Of a stretch of DNA of 6,977 bases, positions 1-5,097 are shown piece by piece (position 1 is the first letter of the stretch; each line of letters opens with the position of its first letter). This stretch comes from Gammaproteobacteria bacterium (GTDB lineage: Bacteria > Pseudomonadota > Gammaproteobacteria > SZUA-229). A model generated the notes under the pieces. The model was given only the letters and a program-made list of their open reading frames with translations, made no database searches and was not told the origin of the DNA. The stretch spans positions 1 through 6,977 of the forward strand of contig DRLE01000242.1 of NCBI GenBank assembly GCA_011051475.1, read 5' to 3'. Made by a program: the position numbers and the translations under genes.

Positions 1-4
1 CCCC

Positions 5-77
5 GTAGGCCAGTATAAGCGATAGCGTTGCAGGCGTGCTGAACATGCCGGAAACGCTATCGCTTATTCCGGCCTAC
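5..77. repeat. REP-like palindromic repeat
   Basis: Two 25-base arms (5-29 and 53-77) are reverse complements at 23 of 25 positions. The right arm, read on the minus strand, begins GTAGGCCGGAATAAGCGATA. The spacer continues the fold: GGCGTG (33-38) pairs with CATGCC (44-49), with one G-T wobble, around a CTGAA loop, so the whole 73 bases can form one long interrupted hairpin. The GTAGGCC...TAAGCG arm resembles the REP/PU palindromes of enterobacteria, which are short non-coding elements mobilised by RAYT transposases; this is recalled resemblance, not a database match. No RAYT gene is in the window. There is no T-tract in the right place for a terminator on either strand. It lies beyond the 3' end of proB. 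Confidence 0.7.
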
Positions 78-125
78 AAAAACAAAAAAGCCATCCGCTT
101 TTGCTTTTATCCCGCCTCGGACAAG

Positions 126-238
126 CCGTTGTTTTACTGGTCTTGTCAGGTCTGTCTTTAGCGCCTGCTGTCTGAGCGCACACGCTTTTTGTGCGTGAGT
201 TCAGGCGCGTTGGCCTGGCAAGACCAGTAAAACAACGG
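126..238. repeat. 113-base nested inverted repeat
   Basis: The outer arms (126-150 and 214-238, 25 bases each) are reverse complements at 24 of 25 positions. Inside them GCGCCTG (161-167) pairs with CAGGCGC (202-208), and CGCACA (177-182) pairs with TGTGCG (190-195) around a loop containing five T. All three pairs are nested, so transcripts from either strand could fold into one long hairpin of about 113 bases. No reading frame through it looks like a real gene. The form, with near-perfect outer arms and a structured centre, suggests a small non-autonomous mobile or REP/MITE-type element, but I know no formal family name. A compact hairpin CCCGCGC/GCGCGGG follows at 242-262. Confidence 0.7.
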
Positions 239-289
239 GAACCCGCGCGCCTTATGCGCGGGCGCAGTCTGCAGCGGCGGCATTTTCTG

Positions 290-321
290 GTTACTCTTTT
301 TTGCTGCAGAAAAAGAGTAAC
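290..321. repeat. AT-rich 12-bp perfect hairpin
   Basis: The arms GTTACTCTTTTT (290-301) and AAAAAGAGTAAC (310-321) are perfect reverse complements around an 8-base spacer that includes the palindrome CTGCAG. The right arm ends in GTAAC, which is also the first five bases of the first mini-hairpin repeat that follows, so the two structures are joined. The hairpin has no T-run beyond the stem on the proB (minus) strand, so it is not a clear intrinsic terminator. I recall similar paired GTTACT...AGTAAC strings in intergenic DNA of many proteobacteria, without a formal name. Confidence 0.6.
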
Positions 322-468
322 TCGCTGTCAAAGCGAAACTCGAACCTGAAATAATAAAAAGACTCAAGGAAAACGGCCAGTAACTCGCCGTCAGGGCGAA
401 ACGCGATATAAGAAAAGCACACCGGCCAGGTAATAAAGGAACAAACCGGTAACGCGCTATCAGAGCGA
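317..468. repeat. three degenerate mini-hairpin repeats downstream of proB
   Basis: Three related units start at 317, 380 and 449 with GTAACTCGC or GTAACGCGC. Each carries a short hairpin with a five-base loop: TCGCT-GTCAA-AGCGA (322-336), TCGCC-GTCAG-GGCGA (385-399) and CGCT-ATCAG-AGCG (455-467). The first two units agree at 22 of 26 bases. The loop-closing pair is T-A in the first and third copies and C-G in the second, so the stem is kept while its sequence changes. Spacing is 63 and 69 bases. The array lies 3' of proB, so on the minus strand it would form the tail of any read-through proB transcript. No typical U-run follows any of the hairpins. Confidence 0.6.
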
Positions 469-485
469 TAAAGGCATAACCCGGA

Positions 486-1607
486 TCAAATCAATACCAA
501 GTTATCCCGGTGAATCAACTCCGCCTCATCAATATAACCCAGTATCGCCTCAAACCGGTCACTGTTCAGGCCCTTGATTGCGCGGCTTTCACGGGCATCA
601 TAGTTGACCAGTCCGCGAGCGATTTCCCGTCCATCGGGATCGACACAACTGACAACCTCGCCACGCTGGAAATTGCCGTCAACAGCGGTGACGCCCACGG
701 CCAGCAGGCTGACGCCGTCACGTAGCAGAGCGCGGCTGGCGCCTTCGTCCAGGTGCAGCTTGCCGGAAACATTGAGCTGGTTGGCCAGCCATTGTTTGCG
801 CGCGGTAATCGGTTCCTGGTCGGCGGTGAGCAGGGTGCCGACGGGTTCGCCTTCCGCAATCTTCTGCAGCACATTGTCCTCGCGGCCGGCGGCGATCAGG
901 GTGTTGGCGCCGGCGCGGGCGGCGCGTTGCGCGGCGGTGATCTTGGTGCGCATGCCGCCCTGGCCGAGGGCGCCGCTGTCACCGGCCATGGCCAGCAGTT
1001 CGCTATTGCAGGCGCTGGATTCGGTAATCAGTTCGGCGTCCTTGTTGTGGCGCGGGTCTTTATTGAACAGACCCTGCTGGTCGGTCAGAATCACCAGGGT
1101 ATCGGCTTCGACCAGGTTGCTGACCAGGGCGGCCAGGGTGTCGTTGTCGCCAAAGCGGATTTCATCCGTGGCAACGGTGTCGTTTTCATTGATAATGGGA
1201 ATGGCGCCCAGCGAGAGCAGGGTTTTCAGGGTGCTGCGCGCATTCAGATAACGCTGGCGATTGCTCAGATCTTCGTGTGTCAGCAATACCTGCGCGGTGT
1301 GGATGCCGTGTTGCTGGAAGCAGCTTTCAAACTGCTGGATCAGCCCCATCTGGCCCAGGGCGGCGGCGGCCTGCAGTTCGTGCAGGGCGTGCGGGCGTTT
1401 CTGCCAGCCGATACGGGCCATGCCTTCGGCCACGGCACCGGAGGAGACCAGCAGGATTTCACGACCGGCCTCACGCAGGGCGGCTATCTGCTGCGCCCAG
1501 CCGGCTATGGCGGCGCTGTTCAGGCCGCGGCCGTCGTCGGTAATCAGTGAGCTGCCGATCTTGATCACCCAGCGCTTTGAATCGGCAACGGTTTTGCGGC
1601 TGTTCAT
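486..1607 (-). CDS. proB: Glutamate 5-kinase (gamma-glutamyl kinase)
   Basis: This enzyme phosphorylates L-glutamate with ATP to gamma-glutamyl phosphate, the first and normally proline-inhibited step of proline synthesis in the cytoplasm. The 373-residue product has the usual two-domain form. An amino-acid kinase domain covers about residues 11-246, with KIGSS (16-20), SSGAVA (55-60), the glutamate-site motif INENDTVA (139-146), FGDND (152-156), TDQQGL (175-180) and GGMRTK (217-222). A C-terminal PUA domain covers about 280-360, with DEGA and NFQRGEV. E. coli ProB has 367 residues. The ATG at 1607 lies only nine bases past the obgE stop. The best Shine-Dalgarno-like bases (GAAG) overlap that stop, so translation is probably coupled to obgE and both share an mRNA. 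proA is not adjacent. All motifs are intact and identification is firm. Confidence 0.97.
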   Translation of the reverse strand: MNSRKTVADSKRWVIKIGSSLITDDGRGLNSAAIAGWAQQIAALREAGREILLVSSGAVAEGMARIGWQKRPHALHELQAAAALGQMGLIQQFESCFQQHGIHTAQVLLTHEDLSNRQRYLNARSTLKTLLSLGAIPIINENDTVATDEIRFGDNDTLAALVSNLVEADTLVILTDQQGLFNKDPRHNKDAELITESSACNSELLAMAGDSGALGQGGMRTKITAAQRAARAGANTLIAAGREDNVLQKIAEGEPVGTLLTADQEPITARKQWLANQLNVSGKLHLDEGASRALLRDGVSLLAVGVTAVDGNFQRGEVVSCVDPDGREIARGLVNYDARESRAIKGLNSDRFEAILGYIDEAELIHRDNLVLI

Positions 1608-1616
1608 AGGATTACT

Positions 1617-2717
1617 TCAGTTGTCGGTTTCTGTATTTTCGGTATCGGTCTCGACCGTGGTTCTGGTCTGGGCATCGCCTTCACGGGCCTGCCTGGCCTC
1701 GGCCTGTTCCTTTTCCAGCTCCAGCTGCTGCATGATATCGAACACCAGTTTTTCCGTCCCCTGTTTGCTGATGGCGGAAATGCAGTAGACCGGCCCTTCC
1801 CATTCAAGGCGTTCGATAATGTCCTGTTTGCGTGCTTCGAGTTCTTCGGCGTCGATAAGGTCGGTCTTGTTCAGTACCAGCCAGCGGGTTTTTTCCACCA
1901 GGTCGTGGCTGTAGCTATCCAGTTCATTAATAATGACCTGCGCCTGCTCCACCGGATCGCTGCCGTCAAACGGGGCAATATCGATAATATGCAGCAGCAG
2001 CCGGGTACGCGACAGGTGCTTGAGGAACTGTATGCCCAGACCGGCGCCTTCCGAGGCGCCCTCGATAATCCCGGGAATATCGGCTACCACGAAACTCTGG
2101 TTCATGCCTACGCGCACCACGCCCAGGTTGGGAAACAGGGTGGTAAACGGGTAGTTGGCAACCTTGGGTCGGGCCGAGGATACCGCGCGGATAAAGGTGG
2201 ATTTGCCGGCATTGGGCAGGCCCAGCAGGCCGACGTCGGCCAGCACCTTCAGTTCCAGGCGCAGACTGCGGCGCTCGCCGGGGGTGCCGGGGGTGCAGCG
2301 ACGCGGTGTCTGGTTGATCGAGCTTTTAAAGCGGGTATTGCCCAGGCCGTGAAAGCCGCCCTGCGCCACCTTGATTTTCTGGCCATGGCGGGTGATATCA
2401 CCGATCAGCTCGTCGATATCGTCGTCGTAGATCTGGGTGCCGATGGGTACCGGAATCAGCAGGTCTTCACCGCCCTTGCCGGTCATCTGCCGGCCGGCGC
2501 CACGCTGACCGGATTCGGCGGTATAGGTGCGCACATGGCGAAAATCGGCCAGGGTATTGATATCGTGGTCACCGACCAGATAGACGCTGCCGCCGTCGCC
2601 ACCGTCACCGCCATCCGGTCCGCCACGGGGAATATATTTTTCGCGACGAAAGCTGACCACGCCGGTGCCACCGTCACCGGCTATGACATTAATGGTTGCT
2701 TCATCGACAAATCGCAT
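1617..2717 (-). CDS. obgE: Obg-family GTPase (CgtA/ObgE)
   Basis: This is an essential GTPase that binds the 50S ribosomal particle and links ribosome assembly to growth and the stringent response; the family binds ppGpp, and E. coli ObgE/CgtA has been reported to interact with SpoT. Of 366 residues, about 1-158 form the glycine-rich Obg fold (GGPDGGDGGDGG at 32-43, FHGLGNTRFKSS at 122-133). The G domain follows: G1 GLPNAGKST (166-174), switch I YPFTTLFPNLG (189-199), G3 DIPG (213-216), G4 NKTD (283-286) and G5 SAIS (314-317). After about residue 333 comes a short charged tail. E. coli ObgE has about 390 residues with a long acidic, tryptophan-containing C-terminus that is absent here. The ATG at 2717 has a weak upstream AAAGAG. 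It is upstream of proB with a nine-base gap, and separated from rpmA by a terminator and a repeat. Confidence 0.97.
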   Translation of the reverse strand: MRFVDEATINVIAGDGGTGVVSFRREKYIPRGGPDGGDGGDGGSVYLVGDHDINTLADFRHVRTYTAESGQRGAGRQMTGKGGEDLLIPVPIGTQIYDDDIDELIGDITRHGQKIKVAQGGFHGLGNTRFKSSINQTPRRCTPGTPGERRSLRLELKVLADVGLLGLPNAGKSTFIRAVSSARPKVANYPFTTLFPNLGVVRVGMNQSFVVADIPGIIEGASEGAGLGIQFLKHLSRTRLLLHIIDIAPFDGSDPVEQAQVIINELDSYSHDLVEKTRWLVLNKTDLIDAEELEARKQDIIERLEWEGPVYCISAISKQGTEKLVFDIMQQLELEKEQAEARQAREGDAQTRTTVETDTENTETDN

Positions 2718-2789
2718 ATGGGTACTCTTTATATAGTGTGGGCAGTTTAACGCAAATCAAAGGCTTAGGTGTTCCGGAATGAAAAGCTA

Positions 2790-2957
2790 TTCACCACAGA
2801 GGACACGGAGGACACTGAGTAAAAAAATGTACTGTACCGTAATGCAGGAGCGGATAATTCCGCGCGCCAGGGCGTACAGTATTCGCAGACTTGTCCATAC
2901 CTGCAGACACTACACATAATATCTTTTCTCTGTGACCTCCGTGTCCTCTGTGGTGAA
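2790..2957. repeat. 168-base MITE-like element with terminal inverted repeats
   Basis: The 30-base arms (2790-2819 and 2928-2957) are reverse complements at 28 of 30 positions, beginning TTCACCACAGAGGACACGG. Each arm contains two copies of a 9-base unit; in the left arm these are GAGGACACG (2799-2807) and GAGGACACT (2808-2816). The 108-base centre has its own nested symmetry: TACTGTAC (2830-2837) with GTACAGTA (2874-2881), and GCGGA-TAAT-TCCGC (2850-2863). No convincing ORF lies inside. It occupies most of the rpmA-obgE gap, which otherwise contains the terminator at 2989-3015 and about 70 plain bases next to obgE. I recall similar CACCACAGAGGACAC strings in intergenic regions of many bacteria, but know no formal name. 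Non-autonomous mobility is inferred from the shape alone; no clear target-site duplication was identified. Confidence 0.7.
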
Positions 2958-2988
2958 AAAGTTTTTTCCGATTTAATTCCAGGGAAAT

Positions 2989-3015
2989 AAAAAAAGCCCC
3001 ATGCGGGGCTTTTTT
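2989..3015 (-). terminator. Intrinsic terminator of rplU-rpmA
   Basis: GCCCC (2996-3000) and GGGGC (3005-3009) form a perfect stem around the loop ATGC, flanked by seven A on the left and six T on the right. On the minus strand this gives a GC stem followed by a run of seven U, 22 bases past the rpmA stop. The symmetry would let it work in both directions, but no plus-strand gene ends here. It implies that most rplU-rpmA transcription stops before obgE. Confidence 0.9.
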
Positions 3016-3036
3016 ATCAACCGCAGGATGTTGCGT

Positions 3037-3297
3037 TTAGCTGGCTGGTGCCACGCTGATAGTCTTGCGGTTCAGGGGGCCACGGGTTTCAAATACAACC
3101 TGGCCGTCTGCCTTGGCAAACAGGGTGTGGTCGCGACCCATGCCGACATTGTCACCGGCATGGAACTTGGTGCCACGCTGGCGAACCAGGATGTTACCGG
3201 CAACGACCTGCTGGCCACCGAATTTTTTCACACCGAGTCGCTTGGATTGTGACTCGCGTCCGTTCCGGGTACTACCGGCTGCTTTCTTATGTGCCAT
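3037..3297 (-). CDS. rpmA: 50S ribosomal protein L27
   Basis: L27 is a bacterial large-subunit protein whose flexible N-terminus reaches the peptidyl-transferase centre and helps position tRNA. The 86-residue product starts MAHKKAAGSTRNGR, the typical N-terminus of the proteobacterial form with no cleavable extension, and carries the family signature around 40-62 (QRGTKFHAG and GRDHTLFAK). E. coli L27 has 85 residues. Position 7 is alanine where E. coli has glycine. The ATG at 3297 has a good ribosome site, TAGGAG, with nine bases between GGAG and ATG. It is read together with rplU, 38 bases upstream, and is closed by the intrinsic terminator at 2989-3015. Confidence 0.98.
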   Translation of the reverse strand: MAHKKAAGSTRNGRESQSKRLGVKKFGGQQVVAGNILVRQRGTKFHAGDNVGMGRDHTLFAKADGQVVFETRGPLNRKTISVAPAS

Positions 3298-3320
3298 TGT
3301 ATAGTGCTCCTAAGTATCAG

Positions 3321-3335
3321 GCCTACAGTATAGGC
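3321..3335 (-). other. Small hairpin in rplU-rpmA gap
   Basis: GCCTA (3321-3325) and TAGGC (3331-3335) form a perfect 5-bp stem around CAGTA, starting directly after the rplU stop codon. There is no U-tract, so it is not a terminator. It could be an mRNA processing or stability element between two co-transcribed ribosomal genes, or chance. The rpmA ribosome site lies just past it. Confidence 0.3.
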
Positions 3336-3647
3336 TTACGCAGAAATGCCGGTAACTTCGATTTCAGTGTAATACTGACGGTGACCGGTGCGTTTCTGGT
3401 GGTGTTTACGACGTCTGAATTTCATGATTTCGACCTTTTTGGCGCGACCATGAGACTTGATTGTGGCTGTGACCTTGCCGCCATCAACATAGGGCGCGCC
3501 GATATTGATGTTGTCACCGTCAGCAATCATCAGCACCTTGTCGAGTTCGACAGTGGCGCCTTCTTCAGCATCCAGTTTCTCAACGCGACAGACGTCGCCC
3601 TGAGCCAGTTTGTATTGTTTCCCGCCTGTACTAATTACTGCGTACAT
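3336..3647 (-). CDS. rplU: 50S ribosomal protein L21
   Basis: L21 binds 23S rRNA in the large ribosomal subunit. The 103-residue product matches the full length of the family. It begins MYAVISTGGKQYK, and the basic signature near the C-terminus (KFRRRKHHQKRTGHRQ, 76-91, then YYTEIEV) is intact. The start was chosen at the ATG at 3647 because the next 103 residues match E. coli L21 end to end and a GGAG ribosome site lies seven bases upstream. The frame stays open to 3713, but that extension has no family counterpart and would run over the promoter. It is the first gene of the rplU-rpmA unit, driven by a near-consensus promoter at 3685-3713, and is divergent from ispB. Confidence 0.98.
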   Translation of the reverse strand: MYAVISTGGKQYKLAQGDVCRVEKLDAEEGATVELDKVLMIADGDNINIGAPYVDGGKVTATIKSHGRAKKVEIMKFRRRKHHQKRTGHRQYYTEIEVTGISA

Positions 3648-3684
3648 GGGTGTTCTCCAAAATATCGTGACAGAAAGGGCGCAA

Positions 3685-3713
3685 ATTATACGGGCTTCCG
3701 GGTATTCTGACAA
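3685..3713 (-). promoter_or_regulatory. Sigma-70 promoter for rplU-rpmA
   Basis: On the minus strand TTGTCA (3713-3708) and TATAAT (3690-3685) are separated by exactly 17 bases: five of six consensus bases at -35 and a perfect -10. Transcription would begin near 3678, leaving a leader of about 30 bases that contains the GGAG ribosome site. This is the best promoter-like sequence in the window, as expected for ribosomal protein genes. Confidence 0.85.
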
Positions 3714-3753
3714 GCCTGAATCACGATTATTATCGGATAAATCGCGCTTTCTG

Positions 3754-3791
3754 GCCGTGCTAAGGCACTATTTTCATTATGAAGGCACGGC
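3754..3791. other. Inverted repeat between divergent promoters
   Basis: GCCGTGC (3754-3760) and GCACGGC (3785-3791) are perfect reverse complements 24 bases apart. The left arm can instead pair locally, GTGC (3757-3760) with GCAC (3765-3768) around TAAG. The repeat sits between the rplU promoter (3685-3713) and the candidate ispB promoter (3798-3826), ending seven bases before the latter. It could be an operator; no known regulator site was recognised. Confidence 0.35.
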
Positions 3792-3797
3792 TTTTGC

Positions 3798-3826
3798 TTG
3801 ACCTGTGACGGCCAACTCCCTAGGAT
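3798..3826 (+). promoter_or_regulatory. Candidate promoter for ispB
   Basis: TTGACC (3798-3803) and TAGGAT (3821-3826) are 17 bases apart, matching consensus at five of six and four of six positions. Transcription would start near 3833 and give a leader of about 60 bases before the TTG start of ispB. Confidence 0.5.
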
Positions 3827-3892
3827 TCGCATTCCATTGGCCATTCTGCCTGAAGATGCTGTCTGAAAAAAGGCGGTACGAGCGGTATTATT

Positions 3893-4897
3893 TTGTCTGA
3901 AGTCGAGTCAGTAAAAAGCGAAAAAGAACCGGGTTTTGATGATGTCATGGCCGTCGCCGGCGATGACATGCAGGCGGTGAATACCGTTATTCACCAGCGC
4001 CTGGCTTCCGAAGTTGCCCTGGTCAACCAGCTCAGCCACTATATTGTCAATTCCGGCGGCAAGCGCCTGCGCCCGCTGCTGGTGCTGTTGTCGGCGCGCT
4101 GCTTCAATTACCAGGGTGATCTGCATTACCTGCTGGCCGCCATTATCGAGTTTATTCATACCGCCACCCTGCTGCACGATGACGTGGTCGATGAATCCGA
4201 CATGCGCCGCGGCAATGAAACCGCCAATGCCCTGTTCGGTAATGCCGCCAGCGTGCTGGTCGGTGATTTTCTCTACTCGCGTGCCTTTGAAATGATGGTG
4301 GACGTCAATGACATGCGGGTGATGCAGATCCTGGCGACCACCACCAATGTGATCGCCGAGGGTGAGGTCATGCAGCTGATGAATGTGCATGACGCCGACA
4401 CCACCGAGGAAAACTACCTGCAGGTCATTCACTGCAAAACAGCGAAGTTGTTCGAGGCCGCCAGTCAGCTGGGCGCGGTGCTGTGTAAGCGCAGTGCGCA
4501 GGAAGAAGCAGCCATGGCCGCCTATGGCCGTTATCTTGGCAGCGCCTTCCAGCTGATCGATGATCTCATGGACTATACCGCCGACAGTGAAACCATGGGC
4601 AAGAATGTGGGTGACGACCTGGCCGAGGGCAAGCCCACACTGCCGCTGATCTACGCCATGCGCCAGGGCAGCGAAGCGCAGGCGAGCGTTATCCGCGCGG
4701 CCATCGAGGAGGGAGGGTATGACCGCATCGACGAGGTGCAGGCCATTATCCAGCACACCGGCGCTCTGGAATACACCGCGCAAAAGGCGCGGGAGCAGGC
4801 CGAGCTGGCCATTGCCGAGCTTGCCGCCATCCCCGACAGTGAGGCGAAGACCCTGCTGGAGAATATCGCGCGACTGTCGGTGAATCGCAGTCATTAG
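3893..4897 (+). CDS. ispB: Octaprenyl (long-chain polyprenyl) diphosphate synthase
   Basis: This is a trans-prenyltransferase that extends farnesyl diphosphate with isopentenyl diphosphate units to make the side chain of ubiquinone and menaquinone. The product (334 residues from this start) has GGKRLRP (55-61), the first aspartate motif HDDVVD (DDxxD at 96-100), RRG (105-107), the second aspartate motif DDLMD (223-227) and GKNVGDDLAEGKPTLP (236-251). The residue five before the first motif is alanine (91), as in E. coli IspB, consistent with a long chain; the exact number of units is inferred. The start is uncertain. TTG at 3893 is preceded by a partial GAGCGG ribosome site and gives about 12 residues more than E. 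coli; ATG at 3947 would give 316 residues but has no clear ribosome site. It is divergent from rplU. Confidence 0.95.
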   Translation: MSEVESVKSEKEPGFDDVMAVAGDDMQAVNTVIHQRLASEVALVNQLSHYIVNSGGKRLRPLLVLLSARCFNYQGDLHYLLAAIIEFIHTATLLHDDVVDESDMRRGNETANALFGNAASVLVGDFLYSRAFEMMVDVNDMRVMQILATTTNVIAEGEVMQLMNVHDADTTEENYLQVIHCKTAKLFEAASQLGAVLCKRSAQEEAAMAAYGRYLGSAFQLIDDLMDYTADSETMGKNVGDDLAEGKPTLPLIYAMRQGSEAQASVIRAAIEEGGYDRIDEVQAIIQHTGALEYTAQKAREQAELAIAELAAIPDSEAKTLLENIARLSVNRSH

Positions 4898-4943
4898 AAA
4901 ATCACGTATCCGCGAAGCTTCTGCATCCTGCTCTCGCCTCTTA

Positions 4944-4959
4944 CCTGCATCCATGCAGG
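4944..4959. repeat. Short palindrome after ispB
   Basis: CCTGCAT (4944-4950) and ATGCAGG (4953-4959) are perfect reverse complements two bases apart, 46 bases after the ispB stop. CTGCATCC also occurs directly repeated at 4921-4928 and 4945-4952. There is no following T-run, so it does not qualify as an intrinsic terminator, and none was seen elsewhere between ispB and gmk. Confidence 0.35.
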
Positions 4960-4965
4960 CTAATA

Positions 4966-5022
4966 ACGCAAAAGACGCAATGAAACCCCGTGTTTTTTTC
5001 GCGTCCTTTGCGTCCTTTGCGG
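4966..5022. repeat. Short interspersed repeat with tandem 9-base units
   Basis: The arm 4966-4980 (ACGCAAAAGACGCAA) pairs with 5008-5022 at 13 of 15 positions. The right side carries two tandem copies of GCGTCCTTT (5001-5009, 5010-5018) after a T7 tract. On the minus strand these read AAGGACGCA and AAGGACGCG. Similar AAAGGACGC strings are, from memory, common intergenic repeats in many bacteria, and their conceptual translation gives runs such as AKDAKDAK. The element lies about 40 bases upstream of the gmk -10 box. It is probably non-coding. Confidence 0.55.
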
Positions 5023-5057
5023 CAAAAAAGCTTTTATCGGTTTTCACCCCCGAATTT

Positions 5058-5066
5058 TGCTAGAAT
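5058..5066 (+). promoter_or_regulatory. Candidate extended -10 promoter for gmk
   Basis: TGC-TAGAAT (5058-5066) matches an extended -10 element, with TAGAAT five of six to consensus. No good -35 hexamer stands 16-18 bases upstream, which the TG extension can offset. The bases that follow, ACCCGGCCCG, form a GC-rich discriminator of the kind found at promoters repressed by ppGpp. CGAATT (5051-5056) and AATTCG (5080-5085) form an inverted repeat around the presumed start point near 5073. The leader would be about 25 bases. Confidence 0.5.
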
Positions 5067-5097
5067 ACCCGGCCCGATTAATTCGAAAGGTTTTTGC

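Noticed and set aside
158..367. 69-residue minus-strand ORF in the left intergenic region
   Set aside because: It begins with TTG, has no clear ribosome site and runs through the palindromes at 126-238 and 290-321 plus one mini-hairpin. Its sequence is explained by the repeats, so it is most likely a spurious translation.
300..470. Intrinsic terminator of obgE-proB among the hairpins
   Set aside because: None of the hairpins is followed by an uninterrupted T-run directly after the stem on the minus strand. A factor-dependent end is possible but not visible.
1..485. CRISPR array among the repeats
   Set aside because: The repeats are degenerate, palindromic and of several unrelated kinds. There are no identical direct repeats with regular unique spacers, and no cas genes.
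753..1550. 265-residue plus-strand ORF opposite proB (and a 281-residue one opposite obgE at 1905-2750)
   Set aside because: Glycine- and alanine-rich composition is typical of antisense shadows; both overlap genes with clear catalytic motifs.
2718..2760. Promoter directly upstream of obgE (TTGATT with TATATA on the minus strand)
   Set aside because: Spacing is 19 bases, the -35 is weak, and the start point would leave only about five bases before the ATG, too short for a normal leader.
3648..3713. 22-residue N-terminal extension of L21
   Set aside because: L21 is about 103 residues in its family, the ATG at 3647 has a good GGAG site, and the extension would overlap the near-consensus promoter.
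3908..5047. 379-residue minus-strand ORF opposite ispB
   Set aside because: It is antisense to a well-identified ispB and starts inside the 4966-5022 repeat region (AKDAKDAK is the translated repeat). It resembles no family I recognise.
4990..5097. 36-residue N-terminal extension of guanylate kinase
   Set aside because: The extension crosses the intergenic repeat and the -10 box. The GTG at 5098 gives exactly 207 residues as in E. coli Gmk, with a good ribosome site.
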